This document shows positions 17,316 to 24,525 of a stretch of 36,162 nt of DNA, piece after piece; position 1 is the stretch's first letter, and each line of letters starts with the position of its first letter. Source of the stretch: Beijerinckiaceae bacterium (GTDB taxonomy: Bacteria; Pseudomonadota; Alphaproteobacteria; Rhizobiales; Beijerinckiaceae); NCBI GenBank assembly GCA_947474545.1, contig CANJJI010000031.1, positions 1 through 36,162 on the forward strand, in the 5' to 3' direction. Below the pieces are notes generated by a model. The model did no database searches. It was not told the DNA's origin and worked only from the letters and a program-made list of their open reading frames with translations. A program made the position numbers and the translations under genes.

Positions 17316-17900
17316 TCACCAACCGCGTGCTGCCTTTCGCGCCTCCAGCCCCGCGGTAAGTCGAGCCAACAGACCCAGAAGAACTTGCCGGCCACCCGGT
17401 CCAAGGATTTCTTCATAGCTGGCTTCCTGCGCTTCCTGCAGCGCAACACCGGTCTCCATCAGCTTTTGTCCGGCCATTGTAAGGTGCAGCGCGTAGGAAC
17501 GCCGGTCGAAAGCGCGCCGCTCCACCAGACCCCGCTCTTCCAGCAGATTGATCATGGCGACAAAATTGGTGCCCTGGATGCCAAGAGCCGCAGCAACATC
17601 GGTTTGTTTCGATCCGGGGTTGGCGCCAATAACCACCAGCGTACTGAATTGTCCCGGCCTCAGGCCAACACGACCGGCCGCCTGCATAAAATCTTCAAAA
17701 ACCGCGATCTGCGCACGCCGCAAGGGATAGCCGAGATATTCCGGCAATGGCCCAAGCGCCAGGCGCGAGCTAATATCAGGCTCGTCATCGGGCGGCGCCT
17801 GGAAAATGGGGGTGACCTTCTGCGCTTTCCCGGGCACACTGCGGCGCGGTTTTGGCTTAAGGCCGGCTGCGGGACGTGGTGTCTTCTGGATGGCTCTCAT
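17316..17900 (-). CDS. MarR-family transcriptional regulator 1
   Basis: A 194-residue winged-helix regulator. A basic, proline-rich N-terminal extension of about 45 residues precedes the dimer and DNA-binding core. The wHTH reads LRPGQFSTLVVIGANPGSKQ, TDVAAALGIQGTNFVAMINL and LEERGLVERRAFDRRSYALH. It diverges from the livH operon, and the 104-nt gap carries a palindromic operator. I see no ribosome site, and TATAAT on its strand lies only about 12 nt before the ATG, so the message may be leaderless or the start may be further in. The likely effector is an acyl-CoA or aromatic acid handled by the neighbouring genes. Confidence 0.88.
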   Translation of the reverse strand: MRAIQKTPRPAAGLKPKPRRSVPGKAQKVTPIFQAPPDDEPDISSRLALGPLPEYLGYPLRRAQIAVFEDFMQAAGRVGLRPGQFSTLVVIGANPGSKQTDVAAALGIQGTNFVAMINLLEERGLVERRAFDRRSYALHLTMAGQKLMETGVALQEAQEASYEEILGPGGRQVLLGLLARLTAGLEARKAARGW

Positions 17901-17906
17901 TTTTTG

Positions 17907-17937
17907 ATTGTATTATACTTCATAACAATTATACAAT
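17907..17937. promoter_or_regulatory. MarR operator/divergent promoter, marR1-livH
   Basis: Outer arms ATTGTAT and ATACAAT bracket a 31-bp AT-rich element. Inside lies CATAACAATTAT (17921-17932), identical to 12 bases of the site at 24483-24494. Over 21 aligned positions the two sites agree at 16. TATACT (plus strand) and TATAAT (minus strand) -10-like hexamers overlap it, so binding would affect marR1 and livH together. Confidence 0.65.
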
Positions 17938-18004
17938 ATCACAAATAGGAAGAGGGACGCACCGGCGAATATTCAATCGCCGAGGCTAAAGGGGGCGAAC
18001 GGGA

Positions 18005-19045
18005 ATGGACTCAACAATCCTCCTGTTTCTGTTGCAGGATGGCATAACCAACGGCGCGCTTTATGGCCTGCTTGGTATCACGACCGTGCTGGTCTTCGCC
18101 GTCACACGCATCATCTTTGTCCCGCAAGGCGAGTTCGTTACCTATGGCGCGCTGACCCTGGCGCTGCTCGACACCGGCCGCGTGCCAGGAACCGTCTGGC
18201 TGCTCATTGGCTTCGGCGTTGTTGCATTTTTTGTTGAACTCTGGATGTCGCGGCATGACCTCGATGCCCGAAGGATTATTCGCGAAACCCTGACGAAAAT
18301 TATATTGCCCTGCCTCATCGCACTCGCCGTCATCTGGCTTGCGCCAATGAAACTACCACCCTGGGCGAATCTTCTCATCACGCTCGCCATCATAACGCCG
18401 ATGGGGCCGTATCTTTATACGATCGCATTCCGCCCCGTGGCAGAAGCTTCCGTTCTCACCTTGTTCATCGTCGCCATTGGCGTGCATCTGTCCATGCAGG
18501 GCCTGGGCCTCGTATTCTTCGGCGCTGAAGGCCTGCGTGCGACACCACTTTCAACGCTCAGCCTGCCGGTTGGTCCGCTGGTCGTAACGGGTCAGACGTT
18601 ATCCATCTATATCCTCACGCTCGTCACAATGGCGGCGCTGACTTACTTTTTCAACAAGCCGCTGTTCGGAAAAGCCTTGCGTGCCACCGCGATCAATCGC
18701 CTCGGAGCGCGGCTGGTCGGCATACGCACATCACTCTCCGGCGCCATCGCTTTCGTGCTTGCCGCCATAATCGGCGCATTAACCGGCGCATTGTCAGCGC
18801 CCATGACAACGATATATTATGACACAGGCTTTTTGATCGGTCTGAAGGGTTTTATAGCGGCCATCATCGGCTCTCTAGCCAGTTATCCCCTCACAGTCAT
18901 CGCGGCGCTTGCCGTCGGCGTCGCCGAGGCCCTTGCTTCGTTCTATGCAAGCCAGTTCAAGGAGGTCATCGTCTTCACCTTGATCATTCCCGTGCTTGTG
19001 TGGCTGTCATTATCGTCCCACCACGTCGAAGAGGAGGAGGAATAG
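18005..19045 (+). CDS. Branched-chain amino acid-type ABC permease, LivH-like
   Basis: A 346-residue inner-membrane permease of the LivH/HAAT class. The N-terminus ILLFLLQDGITNGALYGLLG is diagnostic. Several hydrophobic spans follow, then GKALRATAINRLGARLVGI, the cytoplasmic coupling region, and a final set of spans. It is about 50 residues longer than usual because of an extra charged loop and span near residues 75-120. With the fused LivM-LivG and LivF it forms an uptake transporter. Members of this class in related bacteria import aromatic acids and dicarboxylates as well as amino acids. The substrate here is unassigned. Confidence 0.92.
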   Translation: MDSTILLFLLQDGITNGALYGLLGITTVLVFAVTRIIFVPQGEFVTYGALTLALLDTGRVPGTVWLLIGFGVVAFFVELWMSRHDLDARRIIRETLTKIILPCLIALAVIWLAPMKLPPWANLLITLAIITPMGPYLYTIAFRPVAEASVLTLFIVAIGVHLSMQGLGLVFFGAEGLRATPLSTLSLPVGPLVVTGQTLSIYILTLVTMAALTYFFNKPLFGKALRATAINRLGARLVGIRTSLSGAIAFVLAAIIGALTGALSAPMTTIYYDTGFLIGLKGFIAAIIGSLASYPLTVIAALAVGVAEALASFYASQFKEVIVFTLIIPVLVWLSLSSHHVEEEEE

Positions 19046-19047
19046 CC

Positions 19048-20865
19048 GTGAGCAACATCTCCACAACTTCGCATCCCATAAACGCGACGCCTGCCAAATC
19101 GCGCCGGCCGCTGTTTTTTGCGACGCTCGCGATCATCATTTTCCTCATACCGCTGATCCCCGGTATTCCCGTTTATTGGATCACCCTGCTCGACAATATC
19201 GGTCTGGCCGCACTCGTTGCGATCGGCCTGATTCTGCTCACGGGTGTCGGCGGCATGACCTCATTTGGCCAGGCGACGTTCTGTGGCTTCGCTGCTTATA
19301 CAACGGCAGTGCTCTGCGCTTATCACGGCATGTCGCCCTGGCTCAGCCTGTTCATTGCAGTGGCAGTGACCATGTTGGCAGCCATAGTGCTGGGCATTAT
19401 CACGGTGCCACTATCCGGCCACTTCCTGCCGCTTGGCACATTGGCCTGGGGCATCGCAATCTTTTATCTCTTCGGCAAACTTGATTTCCTCGGACGCAAC
19501 GATGGCATCACGCCTGTGCCGCCTCTGTCCATCGGCAGTTATCAATTCTTTGACAGCCGTTCGATTTTTTACGTGATCTGGGTGTTTGTCATCATCGCTG
19601 TGTTCATGACCAGCAACCTTCTGGATTCCCGCACCGGCCGGGCCATCCGCGCCCTGCGCGGTGCTTCGAGCGCAGCAGAATCCTTCGGCGTAGACACGAC
19701 GCGCACGAAACTCATTGTCTTTGTCTATGCCGCGCTGCTCGCTGCCATTTCCGGCTGGCTTTATGCCCACATGCAGCGCGCTGTGAATCCAACACCGTTC
19801 GGCGTTGGCGCAAGCATCGAATATTTGTTCATGGCGGTGGCAGGGGGCGCGGGTCACCCGGCGGCTGCCATTTTCGGCGCAGCCTTCGTCACCTTGCTGA
19901 AAGAAATCTTGACGCGACTTCTGCCATTCTTGTTCGGCGGACAGGCGCATTTCGAAGAGGTCGTGTTCGGCATCGTGCTGGTGTTGATCCTGCAGAAATC
20001 ACGCATGGGCCTTTGGCCACTGGTTGAACGTCTGTTGCCACAACCCGCCGACCCGGTGATTGACCGAAGCGCGCCCGCACTCAGCCAGCGTCCGCAGCCG
20101 GAAGCGGGCCGCAAAATTCTCGATCTCAAGATGGTGCGCAAGCAATTCCAGGGGCTCGTCGCCGTCAATGATGTGAGTTTCAGCATCAAGGCGGGCGAAA
20201 TCGCTGGCCTCATCGGCCCCAATGGCGCGGGCAAAAGCACGACATTCAACCTCGTGACCGGAACCTTGCCGCTGACCTCTGGCGAAATACGCTATCTCGA
20301 CGAGCGTATCGATGGGTTATCGCCCCGTCAGATCGCGGCGCGCGGCATCGCCCGGACGTTCCAGCACGTAAAAGTGCTCACGGACATGAGTGTCCTCGAC
20401 AACGTCGCGCTGGGCGCACATTTGCGCGGATCGGCCGGCGTCGCATCTGCGTCGCTTCGCCTGGATCGCAAAGAAGAGGCGCAAATGCTTGCCGAAGCCG
20501 CGCGCCAGATTGAACGTGTTGGCCTTGGCGAACACATGCACAAACAGGCGGGCAGTCTGGCGCTGGGGCAATTGCGTATTCTTGAAATTGCCCGTGCGCT
20601 TTGCCTTGATCCGTCCTTGCTGCTGCTTGACGAGCCTGCAGCCGGACTGCGCCATTTCGAAAAGCAGCAACTATCCGCACTGCTGCGTCAATTGCGCAGC
20701 GAGGGCATGACGGTTCTGTTAGTGGAACACGACATGGGCTTCGTGATGGATTTAACTGACCATATCGTTGTGCTGGATTTCGGCACCAAAATCGCCGAAG
20801 GCACGCCTGCTGAGGTCAGCAAACATCCCGCTGTCATTCAGGCCTATCTCGGAGCCGACGCATGA
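19048..20865 (+). CDS. LivM-LivG fusion: ABC permease with C-terminal ATPase
   Basis: A 605-residue protein. Residues about 1-320 are a LivM permease (LDNIGLAALVAIGLILLTGV, MTSFGQATFCGFAAYTTAV), and about 350-605 a LivG ATPase with Walker A GPNGAGKST near 389 and Walker B LLLLDEPAAGL. The ABC signature is the unusual LALGQLRILEIARAL instead of LSGGQ-like LSYGQ. I take the GTG at 19048, preceded by GAGGAGGAGGAATA, over an ATG at 19000 that lies inside livH. The fusion is common in alphaproteobacterial transporters of this class. It overlaps the next gene by 4 nt. Confidence 0.92.
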   Translation: MSNISTTSHPINATPAKSRRPLFFATLAIIIFLIPLIPGIPVYWITLLDNIGLAALVAIGLILLTGVGGMTSFGQATFCGFAAYTTAVLCAYHGMSPWLSLFIAVAVTMLAAIVLGIITVPLSGHFLPLGTLAWGIAIFYLFGKLDFLGRNDGITPVPPLSIGSYQFFDSRSIFYVIWVFVIIAVFMTSNLLDSRTGRAIRALRGASSAAESFGVDTTRTKLIVFVYAALLAAISGWLYAHMQRAVNPTPFGVGASIEYLFMAVAGGAGHPAAAIFGAAFVTLLKEILTRLLPFLFGGQAHFEEVVFGIVLVLILQKSRMGLWPLVERLLPQPADPVIDRSAPALSQRPQPEAGRKILDLKMVRKQFQGLVAVNDVSFSIKAGEIAGLIGPNGAGKSTTFNLVTGTLPLTSGEIRYLDERIDGLSPRQIAARGIARTFQHVKVLTDMSVLDNVALGAHLRGSAGVASASLRLDRKEEAQMLAEAARQIERVGLGEHMHKQAGSLALGQLRILEIARALCLDPSLLLLDEPAAGLRHFEKQQLSALLRQLRSEGMTVLLVEHDMGFVMDLTDHIVVLDFGTKIAEGTPAEVSKHPAVIQAYLGADA

Positions 20866-21581
20866 GCGATCTCCTGTTGTCCATTCGTGACCTCTATGTC
20901 TCCTATGGCAAGGTTGAAGCGGTGCATGGCGTGTCCATCGAAGTGCCGCGCGGTGAAATTGTCACTGTCATTGGCGCAAACGGCGCAGGCAAGACTACTT
21001 TGCTCAACGCCGCTATGGGCATTCTGCCCGCGCGCGGTTCGATCGAATTCGAAGGGCGCAATATCCTGCGCCAGCCGGTCGAGGATCGCGTTGGCGGCGG
21101 AATGACTCTCGTGCCCGAACGGCGTGAACTTTTCGCAACCATGCCTGTGGAAGACAATCTCCTTCTGGGCGGTTTTTTGATCTCGTCTTCGGAACGTGCG
21201 CGGCAGCTCGAGGAAGTATTTGTCCGCTTTCCCAGATTGAAAGAAAGGCGGCGTCAGCTTGCCGGAACCTTGTCCGGCGGCGAGCGTCAGATGTTGGCCA
21301 TGGGCCGCGCTCTGATGGCCAAGCCACGCCTGCTGATGCTGGATGAACCCAGCCTTGGCCTCGCACCCTTGATTGTTGCGGATATTTTTTCAATCATTCG
21401 CGATTTGCGCAGCGCTGGTGTTTCCATCTTGCTGGTCGAACAGAACGCGCGTGCCGCCTTGCGCGTCGCCGACAGCGCTTATGTGATGGAACTCGGTGAA
21501 ATCACTCTGCAGGGCAAGGCCGCAGAACTTGCCGCGGACCCCAAGATCGTTGAAACCTATCTTGGCCTGGCGACACATTGA
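20862..21581 (+). CDS. Branched-chain amino acid-type ABC ATPase, LivF-like
   Basis: A 239-residue ATPase. Walker A GANGAGKTT is near residue 33, the signature LSGGERQMLAMGRALM near 136-152, and Walker B LLMLDEPSLGLAPL follows. The LivF hallmark LVPERRELFATMPVEDNLLLG is present. The start overlaps the previous stop as ATGA, so translation is coupled. It energises the transporter together with the fused LivG domain. The matching binding protein is encoded convergently just beyond the terminator. Confidence 0.94.
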   Translation: MSDLLLSIRDLYVSYGKVEAVHGVSIEVPRGEIVTVIGANGAGKTTLLNAAMGILPARGSIEFEGRNILRQPVEDRVGGGMTLVPERRELFATMPVEDNLLLGGFLISSSERARQLEEVFVRFPRLKERRRQLAGTLSGGERQMLAMGRALMAKPRLLMLDEPSLGLAPLIVADIFSIIRDLRSAGVSILLVEQNARAALRVADSAYVMELGEITLQGKAAELAADPKIVETYLGLATH

Positions 21582-21596
21582 AATTTACATAAAATT

Positions 21597-21625
21597 GGCG
21601 CTGCCCTCTCATCGAGGACAGCGCC
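21597..21625. terminator. Bidirectional hairpin between converging livF and binding-protein genes
   Basis: GGCGCTG and CAGCGCC plus inner CCTC/GAGG pair around a five-base loop, with one mismatch, in a 29-nt hairpin. It lies 15 nt after livF and 31 nt after the converging gene's stop. A T-rich run follows on the minus strand, so termination is best supported for the leftward operon; on the plus strand no T-run follows. Confidence 0.7.
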
Positions 21626-21656
21626 AGTAACTGGCTGCGGGAGGTGCAGCTTTCTC

Positions 21657-22799
21657 CTACGGCAGCAGCGCAAACTTGCCGTCTTTGACCACAAGCAAAA
21701 CGCGCCCACGTTCGTCGAGACCGTAGTGGTCCTTTTCCGTGAAATTATAAACCCCTTGCGTCGCAACAATATCCTTCTCGGATGTAATCGCCTTCAAAAG
21801 CGCCGCCTTGAATTCCGGGGTGCCGGGTTTGGCGCCTGTCTTCAATGCAGCTGGGATAATGCGTTTGAGGACTGCGAAAGCGTCATAGCCATGTCCACCG
21901 AATTGCGTACGCGAATCCGGACCGTGCTTGGCTTCGTACATCTTGATATAGGCTTCGCCTTCCGCCTTGGTCGCTGCCCCTGCGGGAAGCAGATCGGCAA
22001 CAGCTGCCGGGCCTGAAGACAGGATTGTCCCTTCTATGGACTTGCCGCCGATTTTCATCAGCACGTTGGAAACCGCACCGTGCGTTTGATAAATAGCGCC
22101 GTTATAGCCTCGTTCGCGCAACGCGATGTTCGGCAGCGCCGCAGCAGTTCCCGAAGCAGCAACCAGCACAACATCCGGTTTTGCTGCGGCGATCTTCAGT
22201 GTCTGCCCCGTCACTGACGTATCTGCACGGCCATAACGTTCTTCTGCCACCAGCTTGATACCGAGCGGTTCGCCAATCTTTTTGTATTGCGCCACCCAGA
22301 GATCACCCCATGAATCGGAAAATCCGATCATGCCAAGGGTCTTCACATTGTTCTTGACCATGTGCTTGAAAATAACGTCTGCCATGATGGCCACATCCTG
22401 CGGCAGCACGAATGTATATTTCATGCGCTCTTCAGGGATAGCCGTCGGCGCAGTGGACAGATGCAGCGTCTGCGTTTCGAAGGCGACATTGCCGACAGCG
22501 CTGGCTGGCGGTGTAGTCGATGAACCGATGATCACATCCACCTTGTCGTCGGTTATCAGGCGGCGCGCGTTGGTCGTTGCACGGCCTGCGTCGCCGCCGT
22601 CATCCAGAACTATGACGTCGAGCTTCACGCCATTGATTTCCCGCGGCAGCAATTCGATTACATTGGCAATCGGCACGCCCAATGCAGCAGCTGGTCCTGT
22701 TGTTGATAGCGTGACACCAACCTTAACTTGCGCGCTTGCGGGCATAGCGAGCGCCACAGCGAATGCTGCCAGCGATATTCCCTTCCACACTGCTTTCAT
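21657..22799 (-). CDS. ABC periplasmic binding protein, branched-chain/aromatic acid type
   Basis: A 380-residue type I periplasmic binding protein (Peripla_BP_6). The signal peptide ends near residue 23 (ASA before QVKVGVTLSTTGPAAALG). LDVIVLDDGGDAGRATTNAR and VIIGSSTTPPASAV mark the first lobe. The ATG at 22799 has a GAGAGGGAG ribosome site; a second ATG two codons upstream is less suited. It is the probable ligand-binding partner for the converging LivH/LivM-LivG/LivF set. It is last in an operon with a crotonase and a dehydrogenase, which suggests a carboxylic acid that is degraded as a CoA ester. Confidence 0.92.
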   Translation of the reverse strand: MKAVWKGISLAAFAVALAMPASAQVKVGVTLSTTGPAAALGVPIANVIELLPREINGVKLDVIVLDDGGDAGRATTNARRLITDDKVDVIIGSSTTPPASAVGNVAFETQTLHLSTAPTAIPEERMKYTFVLPQDVAIMADVIFKHMVKNNVKTLGMIGFSDSWGDLWVAQYKKIGEPLGIKLVAEERYGRADTSVTGQTLKIAAAKPDVVLVAASGTAAALPNIALRERGYNGAIYQTHGAVSNVLMKIGGKSIEGTILSSGPAAVADLLPAGAATKAEGEAYIKMYEAKHGPDSRTQFGGHGYDAFAVLKRIIPAALKTGAKPGTPEFKAALLKAITSEKDIVATQGVYNFTEKDHYGLDERGRVLLVVKDGKFALLP

Positions 22800-22828
22800 G
22801 ACCAAACTCCCTCTCCAGTACTTCAGGA

Positions 22829-23590
22829 TCAGCGCGGCGCCATGCGCAGCGCACCATCAAGACGAACAACTTCGCCATTGAGATAATTGTTCTCGACCAT
22901 ATGACAGGCGAGCGAGGCATATTCTTCTGCGTGGCCAAGACGGCGCGGATTGGGAATTGCCGAGGCAAGTGAATCCTGTGCTTCTTGCGGCAGCGAGCCC
23001 AGCAGCGGCGTTTTGAAAAGCCCCGGTGCAATCGCAAGAACGCGCACGCCAAACTGCGCCAGTTCGCGCGCCAGTGGAATTGTCAGCGCGACGATGCCGC
23101 CTTTGGAAGCTGCATAAGCGGATTGACCGATCTGTCCTTCATACGCAGCCACCGAAGCCGTTGAAATCATCACGCCGCGCTGACTGTCAGCCAGCGGCTC
23201 AAGCTTTTGCATCGCAGAAGCGGCCAGCCGCAGCATATTGAACGAGCCATTGAGATTGACGTTGATAACGCGCGTAAATTCTTCCAGCGCCATCGGCCCG
23301 TCCCGTCCGACCATACGCTTGGCGATTGCGATGCCCGCACAATTCACAAGAATACGCGGCGCGCCCAAAGCTTTCTCAAGCTCTGCGAAAAAGCCCTCGG
23401 CGCTTGCAGCGTCTGAAACATCGACTTGCCAGGCGCGTCCACCGATATCATTGGCGACACCAATAGCCCGTGCAATATCGCGGTCCGCTATGGCGACTTT
23501 CGCGCCGCGCGCTGCAAAGGCACGCGCTGTCGCCTCGCCAAGTCCCGAAGCGCCACCAGTTACAACAGCCACTTGTCCCTTCATATCCAT
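22829..23590 (-). CDS. SDR dehydrogenase, HSD10-like 3-hydroxyacyl-CoA dehydrogenase
   Basis: A 253-residue short-chain dehydrogenase. The cofactor motif is TGGASGLG at 11-18, and D36-region ADRD favours NAD. The catalytic set is S146, Y159 and K163 in TASVAAYEGQIGQSAYAASK, a stretch typical of the type II 3-hydroxyacyl-CoA dehydrogenases (HSD17B10-like). Such enzymes oxidise 3-hydroxyacyl- or 2-methyl-3-hydroxyacyl-CoA to the ketone. It lies between a crotonase gene and the binding protein gene on one leftward transcript, so hydration followed by oxidation of an enoyl-CoA is a reasonable reading. Confidence 0.88.
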   Translation of the reverse strand: MDMKGQVAVVTGGASGLGEATARAFAARGAKVAIADRDIARAIGVANDIGGRAWQVDVSDAASAEGFFAELEKALGAPRILVNCAGIAIAKRMVGRDGPMALEEFTRVINVNLNGSFNMLRLAASAMQKLEPLADSQRGVMISTASVAAYEGQIGQSAYAASKGGIVALTIPLARELAQFGVRVLAIAPGLFKTPLLGSLPQEAQDSLASAIPNPRRLGHAEEYASLACHMVENNYLNGEVVRLDGALRMAPR

Positions 23591-23646
23591 GTAAGCGCCC
23601 TTTCATGCATTCCTGGAAACCGGCAACCGCATATGCGGCGATCAAA

Positions 23647-24441
23647 CTAGCCCTGCGGCACAATCTTGCCTGCACGCTTTTCGAGAAAATCGGACAACCG
23701 CTTCTGCGCTTCCGGATTTGTTGAAGCAGCGCTCGCCATCAGCGATTCCATCACATAGCCAGTCGCCGGATCAGCTTCAGCAATGCGCGGCAGAGCGTGG
23801 ATCAGCGCAAAATTTGTCATTGCAGCATTGCCAGCAACCTTGTTCGCCAGCTCCATCGCTTTGCCGAAGGCTTCGCCAGCACCTACGAGATATTGCGAAA
23901 TACCCAACGACAGGCCTTCTGCTGCGCTATAGGTGCGGCCCGTCATCATCATGTCCATCATGCGGGAAACGCCGATAAGGCGTGGCAAACGCACAGAGCC
24001 GCCACCGCCAACAAAAATGCCGCGCTGCCCCTCCGGCAAGGCATAATAGGCCGTCGGTTCAGCCACACGCAGGTGGCACGCAGCCGCCAGTTCGAGACCG
24101 CCGCCAATCACCGCTCCCTTGAGCGCCGCGATCACCGGCACGCGCCCGAACTGAATTTTTTCGAATGTCGCATGCCAGCTGCGCGAATGCATGATGCTTT
24201 CGGGCAGATCACGGGTTGTCAGTTCAGAAAGATCAAGGCCCGCAGAAAAATGTTCGCTTTCGCTGTTGATGACAACGGCTGCAACATCCGGCTCAAGCAT
24301 CGAGAAAATGCGATCAAGCTCACGCACCAGCGGATCGTTCATCGCATTACGCTTTTCAGGACGATTTAAGGTGAGGACAAGAACGCGGCCCTCACGGCGC
24401 ACGAGCACCGGCGTTGCGGATGTGGACGAAGCGGCGGTCAT
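23647..24441 (-). CDS. Enoyl-CoA hydratase/isomerase family protein
   Basis: A 264-residue crotonase. The CoA-site motif SEHFSAGLDLSEL is near 63-74. GAVIGGGLELA and ALPEGQRG give the two expected catalytic glutamates, E117 and E137. GGGGGAGAGCC precedes the ATG at 24441, fixing it over an ATG at 24459. It is first in the operon whose promoter carries the MarR-type operator, with a TTGACA -35 (24495-24500). It would hydrate an alpha,beta-unsaturated acyl-CoA for the HSD10-like enzyme next to it. Confidence 0.9.
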   Translation of the reverse strand: MTAASSTSATPVLVRREGRVLVLTLNRPEKRNAMNDPLVRELDRIFSMLEPDVAAVVINSESEHFSAGLDLSELTTRDLPESIMHSRSWHATFEKIQFGRVPVIAALKGAVIGGGLELAAACHLRVAEPTAYYALPEGQRGIFVGGGGSVRLPRLIGVSRMMDMMMTGRTYSAAEGLSLGISQYLVGAGEAFGKAMELANKVAGNAAMTNFALIHALPRIAEADPATGYVMESLMASAASTNPEAQKRLSDFLEKRAGKIVPQG

Positions 24442-24470
24442 GGCTCTCCCCCGGGACAATTCTTGACCTA

Positions 24471-24491
24471 ATTGTTATAGTCCATAACAAT
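24471..24491. promoter_or_regulatory. MarR-type operator in the crotonase operon promoter
   Basis: Arms ATTGTTAT and ATAACAAT are separated by AGTCC in a near-perfect 21-bp dyad. On the minus strand a perfect TTGACA -35 lies at 24495-24500 and a TATAAC-like -10 lies within the dyad, so binding would block the promoter. The sequence CATAACAATTAT recurs at the marR1-livH gap (17921-17932). The 84-nt gap holds nothing else. Confidence 0.7.
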
Positions 24492-24525
24492 TATTGTCAA
24501 TAATGTTTGGAGCCACCGCGTGGCC

